A stretch of 64,000 bases of DNA. It comes from Pyxicephalus adspersus (Eukaryota > Chordata > Amphibia > Anura > Pyxicephalidae). Where the stretch lies: positions 124,573,692 through 124,637,691 of the forward strand of contig NC_092858.1 in NCBI RefSeq assembly GCF_032062135.1, written 5' to 3'. Numbering within the stretch: the stretch's first letter is position 1; each line of letters opens with the position of its first letter. The notes beneath the pieces were generated by a model. It had not been told where the DNA came from and did no database searches. It was given only the letters and a program-made list of their open reading frames with translations. The position numbers and the translations under genes are program-made. Below, piece after piece: positions 12,501-27,500 of the stretch.

Positions 12501-15500
12501 CTAGTAATAAAATTAATAATATTGTTAATCATTATTTTGATTGACGATGACGAAATAAAGCTTGTCATGGTAAATGTTAGTAAAAGTAATAAAAAAAAGT
12601 ACCACCAATATTAGTATGTAGCTGTTTTTGTAATAGATTTTCCTGCAAACCTAAAATAATGTTTATGAGTCAATATTTAGACTCCTGCATAATTTAATTC
12701 TTGATTGGTCATGTACTTTTTAGGCATCCAGGGCAGACTTAAACTCCATAACAACAAATTAAAGGTGTGTCATCCCACCAAATAAAGATAAATTGCAGGG
12801 GCAATGATGACATTTGAACTTTCTTTTGCACACTTTAAAGGCTAAAACAATAAAAATACTGGCATGCCCTGAGAAAATGTTTTTTGCTGGGACTTTTAAT
12901 TGTTTTTTTATGTAATAAATATTACCAAAAGCCTTGAGTACTTCATGGTATTTATTTATTGAGTTGCAACAATATGCAAATGAGCAGCAACACCTTATTT
13001 ATATATGGCTGCAAAGTGGTTGCTTCAGTGGCAACCTCTGATTCACAAAAACAGTGTAATTCCTACTGTTACATGATAATGTTAGTTAATATATTATTTC
13101 TTGATGACAGGATCAACATTACATGAGTTATAAATTCTCTCAAATCATAACTTTCTGCTCTAAATCAATAATTGGTCTGTGTTTTGTGCTAAAAGCCATT
13201 AAAATTTAATAATGAGCAATGCATAATTAATCCTCCACCTTCACTGACTGGAAATGTAAATAATCACTTCCATATTGACTACTTATGTAGTCTGCTTTCT
13301 ACATCCTTTGCTTTTCCTTTATATTTATTTCCTGAAATTTCCACTTATTTCCTTTATTTCCACTGAAAATGAAATATTAAGACTGTATACATGGGGTGGT
13401 AAACAGGGCTTAGGATTCTGAGGTAAAATTCTGAGGTATATGGCAATCAAAAACCTGTTAACATCAGAAGTAGGTCAGGTCTATTTGGGTTCATCTTGTT
13501 CCCCATGCTCCGCGGGGCAGATGCTGCCCGGTGGATCCCTCCACCATGGATCTTGATCCAGGGCCAGATGAGCTCCATGAAGCCACATAGAACAATAGGA
13601 TGCAGGTAAAAGCTAAGCTGTCTCTCAGACCTTGGTCTCCTCAGATCAGTCAATAATGGATTTGGCAAGTGACAACACAAAATTTAGTCTACTCTTTAAA
13701 CATCTATATTTCATATAAAGCAGGAGATTGCCAAAGTTACTTAGAGAATGGAGGGGATAGAGTTTACCACGGGACTAGTACATAGAGTATCCCAGTCAGA
13801 GAGAGGCAGGGACTCCTATTATTATTACACAGTATTTATATAGCTTCATCTTTTTACGCAGCGCTGTACAAAGTCAATTGTCATGTCACTAACTGTCCCT
13901 CAAAGGAGCTCACAATCTAATGTCCCTACCATACTCATATGTGATTAATGTAGTGTAAGGACAATTTTAAGGGGAAGCCAATTAACCCTACTGCATGTTT
14001 TTGGGATGTGGGAAAAAACCAGAGTACCCAGAGGAAACCCATGCAGACATGGGGAGAACCTTTAAACTCCATGCAGATAGTGTCCTGGATGAGATTTGAA
14101 CCTGGGATCTAGCGCTGCAAAGGTAAGAGTGCTTCCTCTGAGCCACAAGGCTGCCTTTATGTTCAATAGGACAATATTGAAAACAGACCTCGCTGGCATA
14201 TCATGCTATCACTCAGCCCTCAGTCCAGAGGAAGATTTACACAGAGTTCAATGTTATAATGTCAAACAGGCCATTGTGAAGTTAGCTTGGGAGAAGAGCC
14301 CCGTCTGGATAGTGCCTGCATAACTCTAATGCTTGTTAAACACTATAAACAAGATTTTTAGCTTGAGCAGAATTCAGAAAAGAGTTCTGTTATGATTATT
14401 TTAGAATGCTTCTTTACAATATATGTTCTTTGTTTTAGATGAAAATGAAATTGATGAAACAAGGCAAATTTATGTTGATCTAAACAACAACACCGAGGCA
14501 AGTTTTTTAAGCTATTATTATAACTAAACAGTATTTATTTAGCCAACATGTTACACAGGGCTGTAAATTAAATAGGGTTTGCAAATGACAGACAGATACA
14601 GACAGTGACATAGGGGGAGGAGAGGACCCTGCCTAGAAAAACTTACAATCTAAAGTTGCGTACACACTTCCAATTTTTATCGTTGGAAATGAACGACGAA
14701 CGAACGACGAACGATCGATTGGGCAAAAATCGTTCGTAAAAAAAGTAACCAACGACGCCGACGAACGAGGATAGTCGTTGGAAATGAACGACCGGACCGG
14801 CGGATCGGATTGGACGACGATCGTTGACCATCTATCGTGTGTTCGGTCGTTCATTAATCGTCCATGGTCTGAGCATGCGCGGTGAACGAACGTTCGCTCA
14901 CTTCCTGTGGTGCATGTCACTTTCTGTATTGTTCAAACGATCGCATCTATCGTGTGTACAATATCTGCGAACGATCGTGTCGTTATCTGTATGTACAGGA
15001 TCGGTGCTATACGATATAGATATCGTGCAGGATCGTTCGTCGTTCNTTTACCAACGATAATAATTGGAAGTGTGTACGTAGCTTTAGATATATTTTAGTA
15101 AAGTCAGACAAACAGATGATATATTCTGTTTGATATATTTATATCATATATCATGATATATCATGATGATATATTTCATATATTCATTTCATGTGTTCTT
15201 CTTAAACATTTTAATGTCACTCCTTTATTGCTGTAACGTACAAAGCCTGCATCAATAAAGATTTTGGAGAAATCTTCATCTTTCTTCTTGATGACATGCT
15301 TTGTGACCTGTGCTCCATTCATTACAGCTGTGCATAACAGGAAGTTGTGTTTTTACCAGTGGATATGTTTTACCATATTTCCTAGGTGTTTAGTAACAAA
15401 AATACTTCAGTAGTAAATCAGATAACTCCATTGATGTGTCCACAGTGTAAAACGTGTTACTTGGGTTGCATCTTTACTTGTTAGCATACTAGGACCTTTT

Positions 15501-18500
15501 GACATGTGACTTTTATATTACCTTTATTTGTGTCTTTGTTGTATCTACATTTTTTGTTCTGTAGTCTCCCTTACATATAAAATAAAAAAATTAAACATAT
15601 AAATAAAGCAAAAAACAGCTTTAGCTTTTGTTCTTACCTTTAATTTGTGGATGCTCCCCACAGCATTTCTGCCAAAAAAAAAATGTCTTCCATCTCCTGT
15701 ACTGATTGATGCACCAGGGATGCTGAGGATATTGTGAGTACAGGGCATCAAAGACATACCCCTTGAGGGGGCACTATCAACTTACTATAGAGGGGAGCCA
15801 TCATCACATTAGTGCCATGCTCTGCATCATTGTGGACCTACTGCTGGCAGAAAACTACATGTCACATGATTGGACTGAAAAAAGTACTACTAGTTAGGGC
15901 TAAACCAGCATTTACTTGGCATAAAGGCAGATGAAAAACCAGTAATAGCAAAAACATATTTAATCACTTTACAATTAACACATAGTTAAATCTGACTGTT
16001 ATAGTGTAACAACTGTGAAGAAGAATGTTTATTCGATTTTTAATATTTTATTTTAGAGAATGATTATGGCTTTTGAAGAACTTCGAGTTCAAGCTGAGAA
16101 TTCTAGAAATGAAATCTATAGCCAAAGTATAAAGTTGATTTTATGTTTATTTTTAAAATTTATATGGGATTTTCCCTTCCCTTCTATCTTGTAATAAAAC
16201 TTAAAACTTAGATATTCAATATTGAGTTCCCAGGTCTGTCCAATACCTTCCTAAGATCAGGGGTGGGGTGCTGTTACAATTCTTTCTTTTTTGCCATGGT
16301 GTGGAATGAATAATGTAAGAATAAATTGATACCATTAAACAGTGAATTGTTGGTAGGCTGCTAATTAAAATGACTAGAAAATTGATTGTGTACACATAAA
16401 TGGCTTCCAGAGTAAGTTAATTTCTATAAGATGGATTTTATTACAACATTGTTTGGACTAATCAAGATATAGGTTTTATACAATTTAGGTGTCTATGTCC
16501 CTAAACTACGTTTCCCATGTATGTATTCGGTTTCTAGTAGAAGTAGTGGAATGATTATCTTAAGTATGATGGTAGGATGTTTTTTCTGTTATCTAAGATT
16601 CTATGCTCCATACCTTCACATTGTATTGAATAAAGTAAACTATAAACAATGCATGTGAATATATGTCTTTTTTCAAGTAAAATATGAAGCCCAAAAAAGG
16701 CAAGAGATGCAAGAAGAACATGGCCTTGAACTAGCAAGAATTAATAAGCAGGTAGGTTTTATGCAACACCTTTAACCAGTTGCTTTGTATAAAAATTATA
16801 TTATGATGTATTGTTTTTTTTTCACTCTTGGGCTATGTTCAGACTTGCTGTGTACAGCTAGGTGTCCAGGATCATTTCAGGAAAACAAAGCTTGTGTTTG
16901 CAAAGGCCTGTGCAGGCATTTGCAAAAGACCATACAATCATTTACAAGCATTTTTTTTCTGGCATTTTAGATGCATGAAAAAGTTGAGTTTTTTTAATTC
17001 AGTATGGACTCATGAACAATTCCCTGGCATTAAAAACCTACAAATACATGTAAATGCCTGGTCAAGCATTTTGGAGCAATTCAATGCAAGTATATATAGC
17101 ATCCCCCCTAGAAACTACATGGAACTTCTGATAACCACTTGTAAACGCTACTGCCTGAAAAAGCCTGCAAATGCCTGCACAAAAAGACAGACCCATTTAT
17201 TTTCACTAATCACTATGGCAATCAGCCATTAATTCTACTGCTTTGTGATGTGGAAATCTTTGTTGAGACTGACGCTGCTCTGTTATTAAAGCAAAACCTT
17301 TGAACCTAAATTAGAAAATTTAGGCAGGCAGGCTATTACTGAACCATAACAAAAACCTGCAAAAGGAACAGGTGAAAATGGCCATGTGCGTGAAGGAGCA
17401 AGGACAAGTGAGTGTGTTATCTGCCTGCTCAGTTTTTCTAATCTTAAATTTAGTTCTGCTTTAATTGATCACTTGTTACTTCATCCTGTTAAAGTTTTAC
17501 AGTTTGTACATTTTTAAAGTAAAAAAATTCTTCCTTATTTCTGTAAAATGTAGTAATATTTTGTATGTGATCTTTTTTGCATTAAAAAGGGTTGAAGAGT
17601 TCCAACAACCTTGGAATGGTTTTCTTAAAATCATTTGCTATTACCTGTCAAATATTTTTAATCCCAGAGCAGATCCATTCCAGGTTTGCTGGATCACCCA
17701 GGTTCTCACTTGTTAGTTTATCTTTTCCAGTCTTGGACAGTTTTGATAAATCGGGCCCATTGAGGTTGATCTATTGAAGATATATAAGCTGTTTACATAG
17801 CAAAGTGAATCATCCCCTGGAAAATGTAGCTTAGAAAAAGTTGTAAAAATTCACTTTGCAGAGAATACCAAATTTTATGCAGGGAAATCCAAAACTGCAT
17901 TTTTATTGGTGCATGATTGGTTAGTTGAGGACAGCAGAACTTCCCTTCATTCACTAAGCTAAGTGAAATATAATTTCAAGGGTATAATTCACTATATTAG
18001 GTGAAAAGCCTAAGTTCCTAGAAAATCAACATGGAAGTTCTTTAGAAATTTGGCTATTTTCCCTTTGCCATTTTGGTGCATTTATCTTCTGTATGGACTG
18101 TCTCTCTCAAGATAATAACAAACCAGAATTTTATGAGAAAGCAATTAGTGAATTTCTAGACACAAAAGTGAAGTACGGGGAATATTAGATAGAACATTCC
18201 TCTTCATGAGGTGATTGCATTAGAGCATGTCCACTAAATATGCATCACATTAACCTAATGGTATTTTAGTTTTTATGTATCCTATTGCTTACTAAATTTA
18301 ATGATATTGTTCTAATTTTGTTTTACCAGCTATTGGAATTGACCAAAGAAAGAGAAGACCTTGTTAGCAAGCTGTCAGAACTCAAACTTCAGCTGTGTGA
18401 ATCAGGGAGCAAAATTGAGCAGTTAAAAGAAGCATCAAGTAGGAAATGCTTAATGAATGTATATGTTTATGCATACAAATATGAACTCTTAAGCTACGTA

Positions 18501-21500
18501 CACATCAGATGATTCTTGTTCGAGACATGTGGAGCTTGCCTTAGGGTTATGCTTGTCTTGTGTTTAGCAAACCCACCATGGCAAATGTATTAAATGACTA
18601 TTCGATAATGACTGCTGTACACTCCTATGGAGAGAGCACAATGGGGTGTGCTTGCTTGTTCTCCCCCCTCTATTGAACAGAATAGCTCTGTGTGTACAGT
18701 TTACTGCCTATTCATTAATGTGTCACTGGAATAGTTAACAAAATACAAAAGTCACTATACACTTTTAACCAATTCCTAAAAATTACACAAGGAATTACAC
18801 AAAGGAATTGTTGCAATTTTACATGCTAGGCTTGCTTGTTCAAACATCTTGAAGACTAGTTGTATACCTCCACATGTGCACCTCCATTTTTAACAGCTTT
18901 CAGCCACCTTCGGAGGCAAGTCTTTTGGACGTTTTGCAGAATCTCTTCCCCGACCTCTCTGCAGGCTGTGCGGATTTATTCCTCAGGCTGTGACAGGTTA
19001 CGGGGCTTTGTGGCATACACCTTGTTTTTGCTATAGCCCCACAAATAAAATGCACAAGGTGTCAGGGCAGCGCGGAGCCCATTCTAGGGGACCCCTTTGA
19101 CTGATCCATCAGTCAGGAAACTCGATGTTCAGGAATTCTCTGACTAACCGGGCAAAGTGGGAGGAGGCTCCGTCTTGTTGAAAAAAGACGTTAGCACAGT
19201 CCTCGCCTGAAGGTGTGGCACAGCAAACTCCTGTAACAGTGGTCGTATTACCGGATGCTTCATGGAAGAAAAATGGTCCAATCAGCCCTGTGCTAGACAT
19301 AGCACACCAAACCACCAGCTTCGGAGAGTCTCATTCATGCTCGATAATTTCTGCTGGGTTTGATTTTCCCTTTGTGTTACACTTTGGAGCAGTGTGATGG
19401 CCATAAAGCTTCTCAGACTCATGTTGAACTGCAGTCGGGGACTGAAAAACTTCTTGCCAAGCGGCTATTTTTGCAACACTGCTCCAATGTCAATCGGTGA
19501 GCCATGGTCAAGAGAATGGTTACAAAAACTGCAAAACCTAAGATGTCATATGCTGATGGTCTCAAGTCCCGAATGATACCTGGAGTGAAATAGAAAAAAG
19601 GAAGTGTGAAGTGACTTTTGGAACACCCTGAATATACTGTAAATATCAATATATTAAGGTTTTAGTTCACTGCCATTGTTTTTTTGCAATGAATTTGCTA
19701 TGAATATCCAGAATTAGATTAAAGTTCAAGAAATAGGAACAACGTAAAAAGCAGTGCATAGCCTTTGCCTCTAATCTGCTGAGACACAGGAGCCAGTAAA
19801 TTGAAGGAATAGATGACCAACCCCCTTTTTTTCAAATGTTGTGATAATACAAGTCATATTGCCCATATATCTGACCTCATGTGATTCTCCATAGCTTTGC
19901 TTGTCCTCCCACATCTTTTTTGACATTGGCTTGCTTATTAGCCCCAGGAAATGTAATAACAAAATATGCCCTCAAAATAGGCCATGAAGCGGTTTGCTGC
20001 AGAGTTTGTGAGGGTAAAATGAAAACACGAAATGAGATTTGAACAAGAAGGAGAGCAAAGAACTATGGTGGGGAGATCTCACGCTGAATAATGTTGCATC
20101 TCTTTTGTATTCACCAGAACCTGAAATATTACTTTATCACTATTTTATTCAATTTAATAGAGACTCATCATTCAGAATTGGAAGACTACCAAAATAAAAC
20201 TAAAGAGATCACTCAGCAATTGGAAGAAGCTAACATCCTAATTAGGAATACTAAGGTAAAGGCATTGTTGAATGTGATTAAAAACACATATATTCAGTTA
20301 TACTTGACTGAATGACTGGATATCTGGGGCTTTGAAACTGTCATTACCAACAAAGGCTTTTCTACTAAGTATTAAATACATTTCAGTAAGCGTGTTCAAT
20401 ACCTATTCCCTGTGCCATTCCACTTTATTACTCAAGTGAAAACATAACGGGGTCACCTACTGTTTGACAGCCCTGCTCCCCCTTCTCCTGCCCATGATTT
20501 GCCGAATTTTGAACCCAGACCAAGGATGTTTAGTTTGAATCAAGGATCCACTAGTAGTGTTGGTCAAATATCTCACTATTCGTTTCGACAGCTATTCGAT
20601 CGAATAGGGGGGTATTGTTTGGGTGATCAAACGTCCAAATTGAACACCATTAAAGTCAATGGGGGGGAAAACGTCTGTGCAGCCATGGGAATCGTCCTGT
20701 CTGTGCCATGGGCCGTGGAGTCACATACAATTCCACTAGGGCTGCAAGAGCAATCAGAGGAGTGGAGCTGACAGCTGACTGAGCACCAGAGGTGATTAAT
20801 GGGGAGACTTGTCCCCATTTAGCCTCTAGTGCCCGGGGATCCCACACTGACAGGAAGATTCCCATCATCCTGTCTTTGTGGGATAACCTGTAAAAAAAAT
20901 AAAAGTTAGTTACACAAATCACACACATTCAATAAATTACCATTAAAGGCTTTTTTTTAACACATTTTATTACACACAAAATTGCGAAGTAAAATTCCGT
21001 GTTTTTTTGGGTTGGGTCTATCTGAATTTCAACAGCCATATTAGGGTGGAATATAAGGACAACCCGAATTCGACCACCAACACTATCCACTAGTGCCCAC
21101 ATCTGTTGCCAGTCTTATGTTGACCTAATTATGACACCCCAGCACAATATGTGTCAACATTGAAACAAATTAAAAAAACTTCCCTTTGTGTAACTGGGAG
21201 TAATTGGTATTGTACTTGGTGAAGGGTCAACCTAAGGCTGGGTCTACACAAACGTTTTTAAAAACGCATGTAAACGTTCCTACTGCCTTTATATGCATTT
21301 TTAGGCAAGCTTTAAAAAGCTGTTAAACGTCTATGGAAGCATTTACCTGTGTTTGTGGATGTTTTTCAGCATTACCGCCGCGTTTTAGTTTTTTTAAAGT
21401 TGCAAGCGGCTTTTTAGAGAACGCTCATAAACGTGCCTCAAGGAAACGTCCTGGTCTGGATTAGCCCATTGGAATGCATTGGAGGCTTTTAAAGCCTCAG

Positions 21501-24500
21501 GTTAAACGCTTGAGAAAAAGTTGGTGAAAACTAAGCCAAAAGAGATTGATTCATGCAGCTAGACATGTTTTGTCAGATAAAAGTCGGTACTTAAGTTTAC
21601 ATTGTTTAATATTTGAGTATATATGCTACTTAGTAATCCATTGTCATACCTAATATTTGCTTATTTTTAAATTAGAAATGCATATTTTACAAAGAGTTTG
21701 GTTTTTGTTTAGGATGCACTGAACATCAAAGAAAATCAGTTGCATGATGCAGAGGCAAAGCTGTTTGAAGTTGCCAAAGAGAAAGAAATAAAAGAAAAAG
21801 AACTTAATGAAACACAAGCTCAGTGTGCCTTGCAGCTTTCTGATCTTCAAACTGAAGTTAAAAGTTTAAAAGAGCTGCTTGTATCTGAACAAGCCAAGTA
21901 AGTGCTTTCATTCGAGTGTGTTTTTTTACAATATGCTATATGTATAGCAATTTATTGTACAAATGTCACCATAGAAAATCAGGAAACAGGAAACTTATTT
22001 TAAAATACTGGGCTGCTTTAATCCAGAACAATACATACTTTATATGATGGTCATTGCCTTTTTCTCACTCATCTTGTTGGAAATTTGCAAGAAGCAGATG
22101 CAATGACCTGTAGGCACAAATTTTAAAATCCTAAATCTTTTTTTTTTAAAGAAAACATGTAGGTTTAAGTTCAGGTATGTTTAGGTAAACAAATATTTTC
22201 CATATACAAGAGGCATGTGTATTCTTACTTCAGTTTCAATGGCCTTTTTTCCAGGTGGGGCAGTGCTCCAGCATGAACTGCATTTTGCCTATATGACTAA
22301 ATATAGAGCATTACTGATATTGCAGAGGAACAGAATAGTAATAAATGTATGCAGGTATTAAGGAAAAACATAAAGCTGTCAGGGGTGCTTGCAACAAATT
22401 TTTAAAAAGATGATTTAAACCATTGGAATTAAAGATTACGTTTTTAGTCACTGCTGTCAGAAATTGTGAATATGGTCAAGGAAAGTATCATAAAAAATGT
22501 GAAATAAAAACAAATGTATATACCGAATACTACAATTATGTGTGTTACTCACATAAAGTAAATTCCTTCAACTCCCTCTTCTGCAAAAAACAAAAAAGGA
22601 ACATTGCCATTTACATTTATTTAATTTTTTTTTATTTCAGTTTTTGTGTCCTCATTTAAGAAGATTTTAAAACATGTTATTCTTTCAGATTGGAAGAAAA
22701 AGTAACTGAATTGGCAGACGCAGCTCTGGAGATGCATAAGATGTCTGTTCAAATTGGTAAAATGAATTGCAACAATGATAAATATACTTTCCTGATATTT
22801 TGCAACAAAACAAAAATTAACATAAATTTTCTTTATTAGTTGTTCTCATTTCTTATTATTTGCAGTTTTAGTAGATTCACATAATAAATAGTCTGTGGAG
22901 TAAAACATAATGATAGCTTAAAGCATTTACCTTTTTACTGGTTGCAGATATACTGCCTTATTAGCAATGGGCTCTTGGCTTTCAGTTCACAGCAATATTG
23001 ACTAATTGAAATTTAGATTCTGGTATTATGCAATATTCTTTACTATTGTAAGACACAGAATCTCAGAGGAATAACTAGAATCCACTACATTAATAAATCT
23101 TTTTTTGCATTTTCTGTCTTTAACCGTACCAACCAGGACTTTAATGTTTTATATCTGCACTTCATATGTGCATATAAAGCAGAAAAAAATCACTTTTCTG
23201 GTTTTCTATTTTGTGCTTTGTGAATGGCTGAGAGATAAAACAACACCATTACCGTTTACTTTGGAAGACAACCTACCAAGGCCAAGTACCGTATTTTTCG
23301 CCGTATAAGACGCTCCGGCATATAAGACGCACCCAATTTTAAAGGAGGAAAATCTAGAAAAAAATCATTCTGAACCAAATACTGTACTATTCCCCTTCTG
23401 ATCACTCATGTGCCATTCATACCGTATTCCCCTTCTGATCACTCGGCAGGGATCAGCTTGCTTCCGGGTTCCGTGCTTTGCGGGGGCGCGTGTGCCGGCT
23501 TCTTCTCGCTGTGCTCTGCAGGAAGGAGGAGACACGCGCTGCAGCCAGCATCGAGGAGAGGAGAGAAGAGGAGACGTACGCAGGATCGGGTGAGTATGTT
23601 GTTTTAATTATTTTTTAAAACGGCCTTTGCCGTATAAGACGCACCCAACCCACTTTTACCCGCCAGTTTTGAGGGAGAAAAAGTGCGTCTTATACGGCGA
23701 AAAATACGGTAAATGCATTAGTATTCCGATGGGGCCCACTCAGTTCTTTTTAACTCTCTTGGACTTAAAATGCCTGCCTAGCGTAGATGACAAATATGTT
23801 GATAATAGGATAGATGGAAGCCTAAATACCCTCCGAATCTCTAGTGGTGGATATTTATTTGGACTAAGGGGGTATTGCTATTACATTTTTACATTGTGTG
23901 CATGAAAGCAGTACAAAAAAAGGAACAAATATGTAACACATTTTTAATTATTGTTATTTTACACACAGGAAAAAAGGGAAGGTCCACACGCCTGTGCACA
24001 CATCACCGTGCGTAAAATAATAATAACATTTGACAGCTGGCACCAGTGAAAGGTTCTAGTACTGCTCACTGCAGCCCCTATATATTCCCTATGTGGTCAG
24101 CCACAGGGGGAATGCGGCATCATTTTCTGCTGTGTGAATGTGGTAAACCCTCCGCAACCTCACTACCCATGTGAATTGGCCCTAGAGGAGACATAGCCCA
24201 ATAAAACACATTACGCATGGGGGAACAGCAGCAGGTCAGCATGGATAAAATGTATTCCAAATTAGAAGCTAAGTGAGTCACATTTAGATTGGATTAATAG
24301 TGATCTTTTGCCATCCTTCGAAGGTACAGAGCTGGCCTTTTCTTCTGATTGCATTTCTGCTTAACCTATCTAGATTTCCTTTTTATTAATACAGATGTCC
24401 TCTACTATTTGTAGGGATTAAATGATGGGTGGGCAAGATATAGCATACAGTTTTAAACAGCAAGTTTTCCTGTTTTCTTCTCCGTGTGCAGTCCTGCCGT

Positions 24501-27500
24501 GATAGCATCAGTTGTTCAAAAGTAGCCTTTTGTAGGCTAAACACAAAAGCTAAAAAATATTTCCAATTTTAATTCTAGTGTTATGCAAAGTTGTAAAACA
24601 CACTGCTTTTGAAATCTGGCAGTGAGGGTTTAATTAGGGATCTGCATACTTCATTTCCTTATGCCTTGTGTATTTCTGTGGCTCGATTTCTGAATAGAAC
24701 CAACAATGTAAACAGCATTTTCCAAGACTTCACCTGCAATAACTTTACAACTAGAAAGGTGGGCCACTGCTTTGCGCTAGTTGTAGCATTTTTCTATTTT
24801 ATTGTTTTTCTTTTTCGTATGGACTTTAAGTGAAAAGAGTAAACAGGACCGTGGTTTTTTAATAATATTCCACTGTGTCCAGAGCAAAGTCTTTGGGTGG
24901 CATATTTTGGGTTGCCTTGTTTACTGCATGTTTGCTGGCTATTAAGCATGTGCAACACAATGTGCAGGCATACTAAACCGAAGTTAATGTCCTACTGTTT
25001 GTCAGTGTCATTTATTTCCAGCTAGAGCTCTTTTTAGTGACTATGCCAAGTTTCTTGAAAAGAGCTCTTTTGACCATTGCAGGCACTCTATGCTTACCAG
25101 AGATTTTAAAAAAAAAATTGCAAAATCATCACATCAAAATCATCACATCAAGTCATCACACACCAGTTGGTCTATGTTGAACAGAGACAGTCTGAAATAT
25201 TTTTTGTTACTACTTATTTCCCATTGTTGAGCCTGGGAATATATTTGATTTTTATCCAGTAAAATTAGTTTATTAGTTCACTACCAGCATGTTGTCTGTT
25301 TGATTTGACTGTTATAAATATAAATATACTAACCTAAAAACTTTCATTTACTGATGCATCTTTTCTCCTTTGCCAACAAAAGAGCCTTTTTATTTTGTGA
25401 ATAGGAAGTAATTGGTCAATTGGAGAGAATAGGGTATACAAAAAACAGCATGTTTCTGTGAATTGGAGCTGCCACACTGTTGCCGAGCCACACGTATGGC
25501 TCAGCTTTACTGTTCCCTGGAACTAAACTTTGTATCTTTGTACATTAACAAAGCAATGGAAACAGATGGGGGTACACCAAAAGAGGTGTTCTTTTATTAT
25601 GATTGGAGTTTTCTTAAAAATCAGCTAAATACATTCCAGATGCATCAAACCAAAAAGATTGCAAAGCCTTACAGGTAATTTTCTTTGCCAAACAGCCACA
25701 TTCTGGGTAGAAAAGCCTGTCTATGACCAGGATCCTCTAGAGAAAGACCTTTGCTCCCTGTGGTAAAGCACTGACTGCAGAGTTACAGTGGGAGCTCTCT
25801 AACCTTCAGCCGTTGCTATGTACAGAAAATAGGCTTCTTTTCCACAACACACTTGTCAAAAACAGGTTTTTCTGTGCAGGATGTTTCTGCTTTCAAAAGT
25901 CATTTTCTTACTTACTGTAAGACTTTTTGTTTTGATGCACTTAGAAATCAAATCAAAGGTTTAATGTAAAATTCTATTAGGAAATCATCTCCTTGGTACT
26001 CTCTCTTAAATAAATAAAATAAAACAAAAATAAATCATATCTGTTATTCAGTGTTCCATGACAATAAAAGGGATGACATTTTTAGCTATTGTAAATTTTA
26101 TTTTGTGCTTGTCTGTAAGAATTTTAGAAACTACTGGAATGTTCATGTTTTATTCCATTAGTGTAAAGCTCTACAAGTTCAGAAAGACCTGGAGAATCAG
26201 TTATCCAAAGATAAGTCAGAAAACCAAATACTAATGAAAAAAGAGCAAGATCTTGCTGTCAGTTTTGCTAATCTTCAGGTACAGTAATGATTTAGTAAAA
26301 GTGTTTTTAAATCTAAAAACAACGTCTGTTTCATATATTGTGGATTTCCAGTCCTTAGACAAGATTGCTGCATTGTTTTTTTTTCTGGCCCTTTATTCCT
26401 GGCTTTCCCTTTATTTTAACCTGGTAATCATGTGAATAGTACATTACATTGTCACAAATGGTTACAAAGACACAGGAGTTTTGGCAGGATTAACAACTAT
26501 ACTAATTATTTGCTGAAAATGTTTTTAGGCTGAGCAAAAAAAAAAAAAAAAACAAATGCAGCCACCACACCTGAAAATGGTTTTGCAAAATATTATTTTT
26601 TTACTTGGGTTTTTATTTACCCATTAGTTGGTGATGATATTACAGCTAATGAGCATACAATAAAAATCTGTATTCCTGATACTTAGCATTTCAGTGCTTA
26701 GTTAAATTGTTTCCAACTGACACAAATGCAGTATGTGTATGCTCCCATCCATTACACATCTACTATAATAGATGTTCAAAAGATGCCTCTAATTTTAGAA
26801 TCATCTTCTGTTTAAAATACAGGAAAGCAAGACTTTGAACAGCTGCAAACCTAGTACCATTTACACAGCTGGGAAATAATCATTTTATGAAGGTAGAAAC
26901 TATTACTTTAGTATGAAAAAGAGTGGGTTTGACGTAGGAAAAAAAGATGTTAAATAATAGTCAAATTGCCTTAATATTCATACGTATGAGGTGACCACCA
27001 CACAAAAACCTCACCACCACACTGGGTTGCAGCAAGCTTGCTTCTCTGCTTGTCTCTTTATTTTGCTGCCTTAGTGTACATTATATCCTAAAGAAAACAG
27101 TGAGTTTAAAGTTTCAAATGATTTTAAAACTGGTAAACATAGTTAGTTGTGAATGCAGGAGAGAACAGTTATAACAGAACCTTTTTTTTTTCTTCTTTGG
27201 TTGAGGGTCAATCTTTTTGAAAGATTTTCCCTACTTCTTGTGCCAGTGACATCTTTGTTACCTGGAAAAAGCAAAGTGAGAATTCTATTTTAACACATTT
27301 TTTTATGTAGGTAGTGAAAACAATAAGCTTTTTAGGTGTCTGTTTCCCCGCATAACTCTTCCTTTTACAGTTACAATTTTGTCATCAAGAAAAGAAAGAG
27401 TTTAATCCCTGCAATGAGACACAGACGTAAAAAAAATCTGTTATGTATTGTATTGGGTTATTATTTTCATTTTTCTGTTATAGGTCCAGTTTCATAATGT

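Noticed and set aside
16828..17232. 134-codon frame as coding
   Set aside because: It lies in a dispersed repeat-like block in a SYCP1 intron and lacks any recognisable domain.
23408..23607. GC-rich segment as a CpG-island promoter
   Set aside because: It is the core of an inverted-repeat element with identical ends, inside an intron.
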